Assembly (NCBI GenBank): GCA_011052165.1
Contig: DRJN01000142.1
Span: forward strand, 1-7,010
Source: Gammaproteobacteria bacterium
GTDB taxonomy: Bacteria; Pseudomonadota; Gammaproteobacteria; UBA6429; Thiohalophilaceae
Reading direction: 5' to 3'
DNA: 7,010 nucleotides
In this document: positions 1 to 5,761 of the stretch, in pieces
Layout of the letters: every line of letters begins with the position of its first letter
How positions within the stretch are numbered: position 1 is the first letter of the stretch
Notes under the pieces: model-generated
Database searches by the model: none
What the model saw: only the letters and a program-made list of their open reading frames with translations
What the model was told of the DNA's origin: nothing
Translations under genes and position numbers: made by a program

Positions 1-25
1 AGGCCGAGATGTGTTTGACATCCAT
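1..25 (-). CDS. Possible 5' end of a truncated leftward gene
   Basis: Reading leftward, an ATG at 25-23 opens a frame beginning MDVKHISA and runs off the window. A GGGGA Shine-Dalgarno (plus-strand 33-37) lies 7 nt upstream of it, and a promoter-like pair lies at 71-99. Only eight codons are visible, so no family can be assigned. Plus-strand frames also stay open for a short way here, so this could instead be the tail of a rightward gene. The call rests on the start signals alone. Confidence 0.35.
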
Positions 26-70
26 GTCAGTTTCCCCGAAGGTTTGTTTCAGTGTGTATCCAGTGGGGAT

Positions 71-99
71 ACTATATTAAAATAATCCGCAAAACGTAA
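71..99 (-). promoter_or_regulatory. Candidate sigma-70 promoter for the leftward gene at the window edge
   Basis: On the minus strand a -10 TATAGT (71-76, five of six consensus bases) follows a weak -35 TTACGT (94-99) with a 17-bp spacer. It lies between the aspC stop and the candidate ATG at 25, correctly placed to start a separate leftward transcript. A small inverted repeat, GTATCC/GGATAC (56-61 and 67-72), lies at the expected transcription start and could be an operator or 5'-UTR hairpin. Confidence 0.3.
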
Positions 100-102
100 G
101 AT

Positions 103-118
103 AAAAAAGCTCTTTTTT
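103..118. terminator. Weak A/T-rich hairpin after aspC
   Basis: An inverted repeat, AAAAAAG-CT-CTTTTTT, lies about 70 bp past the aspC stop. It ends in a U-run whichever strand is read, so it could help terminate leftward aspC transcription. The stem is almost all A:T with a 2-nt centre, so it is a poor intrinsic terminator. A second small stem, GCAC/GTGC (141-144 and 152-155), is no better. Confidence 0.25.
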
Positions 119-186
119 ACTGAATTTTCCTACCCAGTGGGCACGTTTTTTGTGCACTACAGGCACTTCCTTCAGTCGCTCACGCG

Positions 187-1362
187 CTACACTTTTTCCA
201 GCCGATCCAGCGCTTCATCCAGGTTTGCCATGCTGGTGGCAAATGACAGGCGCATGTAGCCGGGGCTGCCAAAGGCTGAACCAGGCACCAGAGCCACGCC
301 GACCTGTTCCAGCAGGTAGCGAGTGAGTTCGACATCATTCCTGACCGGCAGTCGTTCAATCAGGCCGCTGATCTCAGGAAAGGCATAGAAGGTACCCTGG
401 GCCGGCAGACAACTGACACCCTCAATTCGGTTAAGTCGTTCTACCACATGGTCATGGCGTTTTTTGAAAGCTTTGAGCATGTCGCTGACACAGGCCTGAT
501 CACCTTCCAGCGCAGCCTGCGCAGCAACCTGGGAAATAGAGGTCGGGTTCGAGGTGCTTTGCGATTGCACCTTTTTCATGGCCTTGACCAGCACCGGCGG
601 TCCGGCGGCATAGCCGATGCGCCAGCCGGTCATGGAGTAGGCTTTGGATACACCGTTGAGTACCATGCAACGATCATACAGTTCGGGACAGGTGTTGAGG
701 ATGTTGCAAAAGGGTTCATCCGCCCAGAGGATATGTTCGTACATGTCGTCGGTAGCAACCAGAACATCGGGGTGACGCTGCAGGACTTCGGCCAGCGCCG
801 CCAGTTCGGTATGGGAGTAGGCCATGCCCGTGGGGTTCGACGGGCTGTTGATGACAAACAGGCGGGTGCGTTCGGTAATCGCCGCTTCAAGCTGTTGTGG
901 CGTGATGCGAAAATTCTGTTCGATACCGGCGCTGATGATGACTGGTTTGCCATCGGCTAACAGCACCATGTCCGGGTAAGATACCCAGTAGGGCGCCGGA
1001 AGGATGACCTCGTCACCCGGATTCAGCAGTGCCTGGACCAGATTGTAGAAGCTCTGTTTGCCGCCGCAGGAAACCAGCACCTGTTCCGGGGTATAATGCA
1101 GATTGTTATCGCGTTTGAATTTGTCGATGATGGCCTGTTTCAGTCCGGGCGTGCCATCCACCGCCGTATATTTTGTGAAGCCTTCATCCAGGGCGCGGAT
1201 CGCCGCCTGTTTGATATGTTCCGGTGTGTCGAAATCCGGCTCACCGGCCCCGAGACCGATAATGTTTTTGCCCTCGACCTTGAGGGTGTTGGCGTGGGCA
1301 GTAATGGCCAGAGTGGGGGAGGGCTTAATGCGTTGAACACGATCTGAGAGTCTGATTTCCAA
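187..1362 (-). CDS. aspC: PLP-dependent aspartate aminotransferase (class I)
   Basis: A 391-residue fold-type I aminotransferase that would move the amino group of aspartate to 2-oxoglutarate in the cytoplasm (aspartate and amino-acid metabolism). Visible motifs are the N-terminal substrate-loop region GLGAGEPDFDTP (36-47), NPTG (176-179), the cofactor-binding DDMYEHI (D205, Y208), the Schiff-base lysine K240 in SKAYSMTGWRIGYA, and the C-terminal carboxylate-binding arginine in GYMRLSFA (about 371). Length matches the family (about 390-400). I start it at TTG 1362-1360: this gives MEIRLSDRVQRIKPS, the usual N-terminus, and an AGGAAG Shine-Dalgarno (1372-1377) lies 9 nt upstream. A longer in-frame start at 1632 would add 90 residues antisense to uvrB that do not belong to the family. 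It is divergent from uvrB. The exact substrate (aspartate, or also aromatic or prephenate) cannot be settled by eye, so the symbol is provisional. Confidence 0.93.
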   Translation of the reverse strand: MEIRLSDRVQRIKPSPTLAITAHANTLKVEGKNIIGLGAGEPDFDTPEHIKQAAIRALDEGFTKYTAVDGTPGLKQAIIDKFKRDNNLHYTPEQVLVSCGGKQSFYNLVQALLNPGDEVILPAPYWVSYPDMVLLADGKPVIISAGIEQNFRITPQQLEAAITERTRLFVINSPSNPTGMAYSHTELAALAEVLQRHPDVLVATDDMYEHILWADEPFCNILNTCPELYDRCMVLNGVSKAYSMTGWRIGYAAGPPVLVKAMKKVQSQSTSNPTSISQVAAQAALEGDQACVSDMLKAFKKRHDHVVERLNRIEGVSCLPAQGTFYAFPEISGLIERLPVRNDVELTRYLLEQVGVALVPGSAFGSPGYMRLSFATSMANLDEALDRLEKV

Positions 1363-1432
1363 TGCCGGAATCTTCCTGAATGCTGATGCAAAACCATGTA
1401 GTATATTTGAAACCGAGTGTAGACAGAATGCC
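1363..1432. promoter_or_regulatory. Divergent aspC/uvrB promoter region
   Basis: This 70-bp gap must serve both divergent genes. Two -10-like hexamers overlap back to back: TATATT on the plus strand (1402-1407, toward uvrB) and TATACT on the minus strand (1400-1405, toward aspC). Neither has a convincing -35. No strong Shine-Dalgarno precedes the uvrB ATG. Overlapping -10 elements would imply competition between the two promoters, but this is inference from weak motifs. Confidence 0.3.
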
Positions 1433-3457
1433 ATGAGCGAACTTTTTAAGCTAAATTCCGAATTTGAACCGGCTGGTGACCAGCCTGGCGCTATCCGAGA
1501 GCTGGTTGAGGGACTCAAAGCCGGTGAAGCCGGGCTGACCCTCTTGGGGGTGACCGGCTCAGGCAAGACTTTCACTGTGGCTAATGTGATCCAGCAGCTA
1601 CAGCGCCCGACCCTGATTCTGGCGCACAACAAGACCCTGGCGGCCCAGCTCTATGGGGAAATGAAGGATTTTTTCCCCGACAATGCCGTGGAATATTTCG
1701 TCTCCTATTACGACTACTATCAACCCGAGGCCTATGTGCCTGCCTCGGATACCTTCATCGAGAAAGACGCTTCGATTAACGAGCACATCGAACAGATGCG
1801 CCTGTCGGCCACCAAATCCCTGCTGGAACGTAAGGATACCATCACCGTCGCGACCGTTTCGGCGATCTACGGCCTGGGTGATCCGGAAGCCTACATGAAA
1901 ATGCTCCTGCATCTGGTGCGCGGTGAGCGTATTAACAGGCATAAAATTCTGCAACGCCTGACCGCGATGCAGTACAACCGCAACGACGTGGAACTGCACC
2001 GGGGCACCTACCGGGTGCGGGGAGAGGTTATTGATATTTATCCGGCCGATTCTGACCGTGATGCGGTGCGGGTGGAATTGTTTGATGATGAAATCGAAAA
2101 TCTGAGTTATTTTGATCCGCTCACCGGCGAAGTGCTGAAACGGGTGCCGCGCCTGACCATTTATCCCAAAACCCACTATGTCACCCCGCGGGAAACCATT
2201 ATTAATGCGATTGAGCAGATCAAGGCGGAACTGAAAGAGCGACTGGAACAGCTTTATAGCGCGAACAAACTGGTCGAGGCACAGCGACTGGAGCAACGGG
2301 TAAAATTTGATATCGAGATGATGCTGGAACTGGGCTACTGCTCGGGTATCGAAAATTATTCCCGCTACCTCTCCGGGCGTAATGCCGGTGAACCGCCACC
2401 GACCTTTATTGATTACCTACCGGACAATGCGCTACTGATCGTGGACGAGTCCCACGTAACCATTCCCCAGCTGGGCGGCATGTACAAGGGTGATCGGGCG
2501 CGCAAGGAAAACCTGGTGGAATACGGTTTTCGTTTGCCCTCGGCACTGGACAACCGGCCCCTGCGTTTCGATGAATTTGAACGGCTGGTGCCGCAGACCA
2601 TTTTTCTTTCGGCGACGCCGGGCCTCTATGAGAAAGAACATACCGGAGCCATGATCGAACAGGTGGTACGCCCTACCGGACTGGTGGATCCGGAACTGGA
2701 AGTACGGCCCGCCACCAGCCAGGTGGATGATCTGCTGTCTGAAATCAACAAACGTACCGATGTTGGTGACCGGGTATTGGTGACTACCCTGACCAAACGC
2801 ATGGCCGAAGACTTAACGGACTATTTGGCGGATCACGGTATTCGGGTGCGCTATATGCATTCGGACATCGACACCGTCGAGCGGATTGAGATCCTGCGCG
2901 ACCTGCGTCTGGGTGTGTTTGATGTCCTGGTGGGGATTAATCTCCTGCGTGAAGGTCTGGATATTCCGGAAGTGTCGCTGGTGGCCATTTTAGATGCCGA
3001 CAAGGAAGGCTTTCTGCGTTCCGATCGTTCCCTGATCCAGACTATCGGCCGTGCAGCGCGTAACGCCCGAGGCAAGGCCATTCTTTATGCTGATCGAGTA
3101 ACCGGCTCCATGCAGCGGGCCATCGAGGAAACTGAACGGCGCAGACAGAAACAGATAGACTTTAATATAGAGCACGGCATTACCCCGACCACGGTGAAAA
3201 AAGCCGTTGCCGATATTCTCGAAGGCGCCTATGGTGCGGCCGCCGCCAACCAGCGCCACCGCGCCAAAGTAGCCGAGGCGCCAGCTAAATATCTGAGCAT
3301 GTCGCCGGAAATGCTGGCGAAAAAGATCAAACAGCTTGAACAGCAAATGTTCAAACATGCCCGCGAACTTGAATTTGAAGAAGCCGCAGAGCTCAGGGAT
3401 GAAATCGACGAACTGCGGAAACAGGGGTTTGGGTTGCCGAGTCGAGTGGCAAGTTAA
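1433..3457 (+). CDS. uvrB: UvrABC excinuclease subunit B
   Basis: UvrB is the damage-verification helicase-like subunit of nucleotide excision repair. UvrA loads it, it pries the strands open around a lesion, and it recruits UvrC for dual incision. The 674-residue product is full length (E. coli has 673). It shows Walker A GVTGSGKT (39-46, K45), the beta-hairpin region YYDYYQPEAYVPASDTFIEKD (about 92-112) that clamps DNA, the Walker B-like DESH (338-341), the SATPG helicase motif (393-397), motif VI QTIGRAARN (536-544), and a C-terminal UVR domain (about 629-664) that contacts UvrC. The tail GLPSRVAS differs from the tails predicted at the two downstream 3'-end copies. No canonical LexA box is seen upstream, so SOS control is not evident. 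It is a conserved, ordinary gene whose 3' end has been duplicated next door. Confidence 0.98.
   Translation: MSELFKLNSEFEPAGDQPGAIRELVEGLKAGEAGLTLLGVTGSGKTFTVANVIQQLQRPTLILAHNKTLAAQLYGEMKDFFPDNAVEYFVSYYDYYQPEAYVPASDTFIEKDASINEHIEQMRLSATKSLLERKDTITVATVSAIYGLGDPEAYMKMLLHLVRGERINRHKILQRLTAMQYNRNDVELHRGTYRVRGEVIDIYPADSDRDAVRVELFDDEIENLSYFDPLTGEVLKRVPRLTIYPKTHYVTPRETIINAIEQIKAELKERLEQLYSANKLVEAQRLEQRVKFDIEMMLELGYCSGIENYSRYLSGRNAGEPPPTFIDYLPDNALLIVDESHVTIPQLGGMYKGDRARKENLVEYGFRLPSALDNRPLRFDEFERLVPQTIFLSATPGLYEKEHTGAMIEQVVRPTGLVDPELEVRPATSQVDDLLSEINKRTDVGDRVLVTTLTKRMAEDLTDYLADHGIRVRYMHSDIDTVERIEILRDLRLGVFDVLVGINLLREGLDIPEVSLVAILDADKEGFLRSDRSLIQTIGRAARNARGKAILYADRVTGSMQRAIEETERRRQKQIDFNIEHGITPTTVKKAVADILEGAYGAAAANQRHRAKVAEAPAKYLSMSPEMLAKKIKQLEQQMFKHARELEFEEAAELRDEIDELRKQGFGLPSRVAS
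3323..3432 (+). repeat. uvrB 3'-end direct repeat, genic copy
   Basis: This 110-bp stretch inside uvrB encodes most of the UVR domain (KIKQLEQQMF through LRKQGFG). It recurs at 4552-4661 in the same orientation with one difference, 3391 G versus 4620 A, a synonymous Glu codon change. The identity begins and ends abruptly. Its last part is also recognisable in degraded form from 5762. The copies bracket the vapBC and mntA-hepT modules. Confidence 0.93.
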
Positions 3458-3578
3458 CCATAATATTAATCGTTGCATAAGCCCCTCTCCCTAAGAAGCC
3501 ATCCAGCCCTCGCACCAGATTGGCGTGCTACTCAATCGCAAAAAACTCAATAAACTCTAATCCTGGCATTTTTGGGTA

Positions 3579-3634
3579 TTGTCATAACACGAAAATAGTG
3601 TACACTTATATTTTGCAATATAGAGGAGGCTACT
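3579..3634 (+). promoter_or_regulatory. vapBC promoter, operator palindromes and Shine-Dalgarno
   Basis: A -35 TTGTCA (3579-3584) and a -10-like TACACT (3601-3606) are 16 bp apart. Two palindromes sit on the start region: AGTGTACACT (3597-3606, perfect, over the -10) and TATATT-TTGC-AATATA (3607-3622). RHH antitoxins usually bind such small palindromes as VapBC complexes to repress their own operon, so these are the natural operators. A strong GAGGAGG Shine-Dalgarno (3623-3629) precedes the antitoxin ATG by 5 nt, as expected for a labile antitoxin that must be made in excess. Confidence 0.6.
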
Positions 3635-3856
3635 ATGTTGAAGAATGTGACCTTAAGTGCTGAAGAAGCCCTGATCAGTCAGGCTAGAAAGAGTGCGCAG
3701 CAAGAGCATACAACCCTGAACGCCATGTTTCGCCAGTGGCTTACTCGCTATGTCAGGCAGAAGCAATCGGCTACCGATTACGAATCGCTGATGCAGGATA
3801 TGTCCTATGCTCGCGCCGGTAGACATTACAGCCGGGATGAGATGAATGAGCGGTAA
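3635..3856 (+). CDS. vapB: RHH-type antitoxin of a VapBC pair
   Basis: A 73-residue small DNA-binding antitoxin. The N-terminus shows the ribbon-helix-helix pattern: a short beta strand (KNVTLS, 3-8), helix 1 (about 9-22) and helix 2 (about 27-42), forming a dimer that binds the operator. The acidic/basic C-terminal part (about 45-73, ending RHYSRDEMNER) would wrap around and inhibit the PIN toxin. Its last 11 bp overlap the start of the toxin gene, the usual arrangement for translational coupling. The ATG at 3635 is fixed by the strong GAGGAGG 5 nt upstream. The VapB assignment follows from the RHH fold plus the PIN partner. The exact antitoxin subfamily is not certain. Confidence 0.85.
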   Translation: MLKNVTLSAEEALISQARKSAQQEHTTLNAMFRQWLTRYVRQKQSATDYESLMQDMSYARAGRHYSRDEMNER

Positions 3857-4298
3857 GTTTTTTCTTGATACCAACATCCTTGTTTATACTTTCGATGCAA
3901 CTGCCCCCGCCAAACAACAGATCGCTCGCGAACTGGTATCAACTGCGTTGAATTTACAGCAGGGTATTATCAGTTATCAAGTCGTTCAGGAATTTCTGAA
4001 CGTGGCGACATGCAAATTTTCACCATCGTTAACACTGGCCGATACAAACATTTATCTGGATAAGGTGCTAACGCCTCTGTGTGAGTTATTTCCATGCATG
4101 AGCTATTATTCCAAGGCATTGGGGATATCAGATCGATGGGGATTCAGTCTGTATGATTCCCTGATTATCACGGCGAGCCTGGAAGCCGGGTGTGAAACCC
4201 TGTATACGGAAGACCTGCAACATGGTCAGATTATTCAAAGCCTAACCATCATTGACCCATTCCAGGCTCAGCCCGGCAATGGCGTATTGGCGTATTAG
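3846..4298 (+). CDS. vapC: PIN-domain ribonuclease toxin (VapC family)
   Basis: A 150-residue PIN domain, a metal-dependent RNase acting as the toxin of the pair; VapC toxins typically cut tRNAs or rRNA loops. All four acidic positions are visible: D8 in FFLDTNILVY, E49 in VVQEFLNV, D104 in SLYDSLI and D123 in LYTEDLQHG, so the active site looks intact. The ATG at 3846 overlaps the antitoxin end by 11 bp and puts the first catalytic Asp at the normal position near residue 8. Nothing suggests truncation. The RNA target cannot be predicted. It lies between uvrB and a copy of the uvrB 3' end, which suggests arrival as a cassette. Confidence 0.92.
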   Translation: MSGKFFLDTNILVYTFDATAPAKQQIARELVSTALNLQQGIISYQVVQEFLNVATCKFSPSLTLADTNIYLDKVLTPLCELFPCMSYYSKALGISDRWGFSLYDSLIITASLEAGCETLYTEDLQHGQIIQSLTIIDPFQAQPGNGVLAY

Positions 4299-4371
4299 GG
4301 GGCGGACCAGGCTAAACTGTTGAAATATCATGGATTATGGTATTTATTCGTCTCGATTGAAGGTTAAAACC

Positions 4372-4387
4372 ACCGCCTTTAGGCGGT
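4372..4387. repeat. IS200/IS605-like end hairpin or relic
   Basis: A perfect 6-bp stem with a 4-nt loop, ACCGCC-TTTA-GGCGGT, is set in an AAAACC... context. Hairpins of this type occur at the subterminal ends of IS200/IS605 elements and related TnpA_REP-mobilised sequences, where single-strand transposases recognise them. No transposase gene is nearby, so this would be a relic or a non-autonomous end. It could instead be a Rho-independent-like stem after vapC, but no U-tract follows. Confidence 0.4.
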
Positions 4388-4446
4388 CAGATTTATCTGC
4401 GATACTGGTCTCTGTCCCCTGATGAAGGTGCTAAGGTATTTTCTCG

Positions 4447-4467
4447 TTCCCACGCTCCGCGTGGGAA
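4447..4467. repeat. REP-like palindrome, left half of a doublet
   Basis: A perfect inverted repeat, TTCCCACGC-TCC-GCGTGGGAA, flanked by CTCG and TGCATA. This palindrome type is dispersed in many gammaproteobacterial genomes. Its reverse complement, with flank, closely matches the second hairpin at 4523-4547, so the two form an inverted pair. Confidence 0.75.
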
Positions 4468-4522
4468 TGCATAAGTGGGTCAGATTGCATGATTATGTGG
4501 TTCCATTGGTGAGAGAGGTATG

Positions 4523-4547
4523 GGTTCCCACGCAGAGCGTGGGAACC
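4523..4547. repeat. REP-like palindrome, right half of a doublet
   Basis: A perfect inverted repeat with 11-bp arms, GGTTCCCACGC-AGA-GCGTGGGAACC. It is the inverted counterpart of the palindrome at 4447-4467 across a roughly 55-bp spacer, the layout of a REPIN (two REPs in opposite orientation, mobilised as one unit by a RAYT transposase elsewhere in the genome). Its right edge (about 4550) abuts the start of the uvrB-derived repeat at 4552. Confidence 0.75.
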
Positions 4548-4551
4548 AGAG

Positions 4552-4707
4552 AAGATCAAACAGCTTGAACAGCAAATGTTCAAACATGCCCGCGAACTTG
4601 AATTTGAAGAAGCCGCAGAACTCAGGGATGAAATCGACGAACTGCGGAAACAGGGGTTTGGCCCAAGCAACAAAACCACCGTTCGCCCTGAGCTTGTCGA
4701 AGGGTGA
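4552..4707 (+). pseudogene. Duplicated 3' end of uvrB (near-identical copy)
   Basis: Bases 4552-4661 match uvrB 3323-3432 at 109 of 110 positions. The uvrB reading frame stays open past the match and would end GFGPSNKTTVRPELVEG at a TGA (4705-4707), a tail different from the GLPSRVAS of the intact gene. It holds only the UVR domain and has no start or Shine-Dalgarno in this frame, so it is a fragment, not a gene. The tail is contributed by the REP-like repeat at 4681. It may be the former true end of uvrB, displaced by insertion of the vapBC segment, or a fresh duplication. Confidence 0.9.
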
Positions 4708-4709
4708 AC
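4681..4709. repeat. REP-like repeat with CTGAGCTTGTCGAAGG core, copy 1
   Basis: The arms GTTCGCCCT and AGGGTGAAC pair with one G.U and enclose an 11-nt loop. This core is a widely dispersed repeat in proteobacterial genomes. A second copy lies at 5843, and both sit at the same distance after a uvrB 3'-end copy, so they were duplicated together rather than inserted independently. Confidence 0.7.
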
Positions 4710-4771
4710 AAGTTCAGCCCACCAGAAAAAGCGATCGAAATTCACCCGTTAATTACGACCATACCGCACTA

Positions 4772-4848
4772 GAATTTCTTTCAAGTGAAACACTTGATTA
4801 TGACATTAGACCTGATAGTATCCATCGCATTCAATAAATGATCGGTGC
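4772..4848 (+). promoter_or_regulatory. Duplicated promoter-like segment upstream of mntA-hepT
   Basis: This segment is homologous to the one before the marR-like gene (about 5921-5998). The shared parts are AATTTCTTTCAA, CACTTGATTAT and TTAGACCTGATA, with a candidate -35 TTGATT (4794-4799) and -10 TAGTAT (4816-4821) 16 bp apart. A perfect inverted repeat, TCAAGTG-AAA-CACTTGA (4781-4797), overlaps the -35 here. The 13-bp-arm palindrome seen in the other copy is badly degraded. It could now drive mntA-hepT, about 95 bp downstream. That is inference from conservation and position. Confidence 0.45.
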
Positions 4849-4870
4849 AAGTTGTAGCGTGAGATCGGCC

Positions 4871-4899
4871 CTGTAGAAGCGTGCTCGCACCGCAATAGC
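4871..4899. repeat. Third REP-like hairpin, resembling Pseudomonas-type REPs
   Basis: CTGTAGAAGC followed by GTGC-TC-GCAC and CGCAATAGC resembles the pattern of Pseudomonas-type REPs (tag, short GC hairpin, CGCGATAGC-like tail). The stem is short and imperfect beyond 4 bp. It lies just upstream of mntA and would fall in the leader of its transcript. Confidence 0.4.
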
Positions 4900-4916
4900 T
4901 CACTAACTACAGCATT

Positions 4917-5216
4917 ATGCGATTATCCAGCAAAGCACAACAGATCATCCGCGACAGCACGCATGAGATATTCGGTTCGGATGCGACTGCTATTGTGTTC
5001 GGTTCCAGAGTCGATGATATGGCCTCTGGCGGAGACATTGACTTGCTTGTGCAGTCAGACAAGGCCATTGCACAGCGTCAACGTAAGGCGTTGCAACTGG
5101 TGGCCCGCTTGCAAATTCGCCTGGGAGATCAACCTATCGATGTGCTCGTGCTTGATCCGGAAACAACCTGCCAATCGGTGCATGAAGAAGCCCTTCGCAC
5201 GGGGGTGCCACTATGA
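4917..5216 (+). CDS. mntA: MntA-type nucleotidyltransferase antitoxin
   Basis: A 99-residue minimal nucleotidyltransferase of the MNT/HEPN toxin-antitoxin class. In the studied MntA-HepT system the antitoxin transfers AMP to a tyrosine of HepT and silences it. The catalytic signature is present: VFGSR (GS 29-30), then GGDIDLLV giving D40 and D42, and a third carboxylate D75 in PIDVLVLD. Its stop overlaps the hepT start in ATGA (5213-5216), so translation is coupled. There is no clear Shine-Dalgarno before ATG 4917, so the start is taken from the ORF and the usual distance to the GS motif. MNT proteins also occur outside toxin-antitoxin pairs, but the overlapping HEPN partner makes this reading strong. 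Confidence 0.88.
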   Translation: MRLSSKAQQIIRDSTHEIFGSDATAIVFGSRVDDMASGGDIDLLVQSDKAIAQRQRKALQLVARLQIRLGDQPIDVLVLDPETTCQSVHEEALRTGVPL

Positions 5217-5743
5217 GTGTCAATAGCCCATTATTGCCAATTGAGCGCTTTTTGCAGACGCTACGCCTTGTTTTTCGTGAAGGGAACCACCTGCTCTACA
5301 GTTACGGACGCCTGTATTCTCAGCCGGTTGATGTCGTCTGGGTGCAAGGTTTGGACGTTAATCCAGAGCTTGCTGAGCGGCTCGAAGCATTTATCTCCCG
5401 ATTTGGTCGCATGCAGGATACCATTGCTGACAAGCTGTTGCCCCGCTGGTTGTTAGCGTTGGCGGAAAGGCCTGGTAGCCAGATTGAAACGCTTAATCGA
5501 GCCGAGCGGCTTGGTGTAGTGAATAATGTTGAAAACTGGCTCGAGGCACGCAAGCTGCATAACCGTCTGGTACATGAATACATGGAAGATGCAGAAGCTT
5601 TTGCCGAAGATCTCGTGCTGGCAAGGGAATACAGCATTATGTTGCTGGACACCTTCAACCGCCTGCACAATTTTGTCGCCAAACGTATGGAAATAGAAGA
5701 AGCTACATTACCTGGGTTGATCGCTCTACCTGAACAGGATTAA
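5213..5743 (+). CDS. hepT: HepT-like HEPN-domain protein (putative RNase toxin)
   Basis: A 176-residue, mostly helical HEPN protein paired with MntA. The signature region is RKLHNRLVHEYMED (113-126), with H121 and Y123 matching the HxY end of the Rx4HxY motif; Y123 would be the AMPylation site. The Arg expected four residues before this His pair-wise (position 116) is His, encoded by CAT at 5558-5560. R113 is seven residues before H121 and R118 only two, so no Arg satisfies Rx4-6H. The enzyme may be inactive or weakened, or this subfamily may use another residue. It is longer than many HepT proteins (about 130-145), with extra N-terminal sequence. It starts inside the mntA stop (ATGA). It is followed after 18 bp by a degraded uvrB 3'-end copy. 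Confidence 0.82.
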   Translation: MSVNSPLLPIERFLQTLRLVFREGNHLLYSYGRLYSQPVDVVWVQGLDVNPELAERLEAFISRFGRMQDTIADKLLPRWLLALAERPGSQIETLNRAERLGVVNNVENWLEARKLHNRLVHEYMEDAEAFAEDLVLAREYSIMLLDTFNRLHNFVAKRMEIEEATLPGLIALPEQD

Positions 5744-5761
5744 TCCCAAATATATTCTTTT

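Noticed and set aside
448..960. 170-codon plus-strand ORF opposite the aminotransferase
   Set aside because: It is antisense to the catalytic core of a clear aminotransferase and has no family features.
1363..1432. LexA (SOS) box before uvrB
   Set aside because: E. coli uvrB is SOS-controlled, so I looked for CTGT-N8-ACAG. ACAG at 1423-1426 has no CTGT at the right distance, and nothing else fits.
1363..1632. N-terminal extension of the aminotransferase to an ATG at 1632
   Set aside because: The extra 90 residues are antisense to the uvrB start and do not resemble aminotransferase sequence. TTG 1362 with AGGAAG gives the normal family N-terminus.
1598..2296. 232-codon minus-strand ORF inside uvrB
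   Set aside because: It is antisense to a conserved essential-domain region of uvrB, shows no recognisable domain and has no start signals. It is a shadow of uvrB codon structure.
3458..3578. Terminator or small gene after uvrB
   Set aside because: No GC-rich stem with a U-tract and no ORF with start signals is visible in this stretch.
4520..4837. 105-codon plus-strand ORF across the repeat region
   Set aside because: It runs through a REP hairpin, the uvrB fragment in the wrong frame and another REP. The product is repeat-derived and not protein-like.
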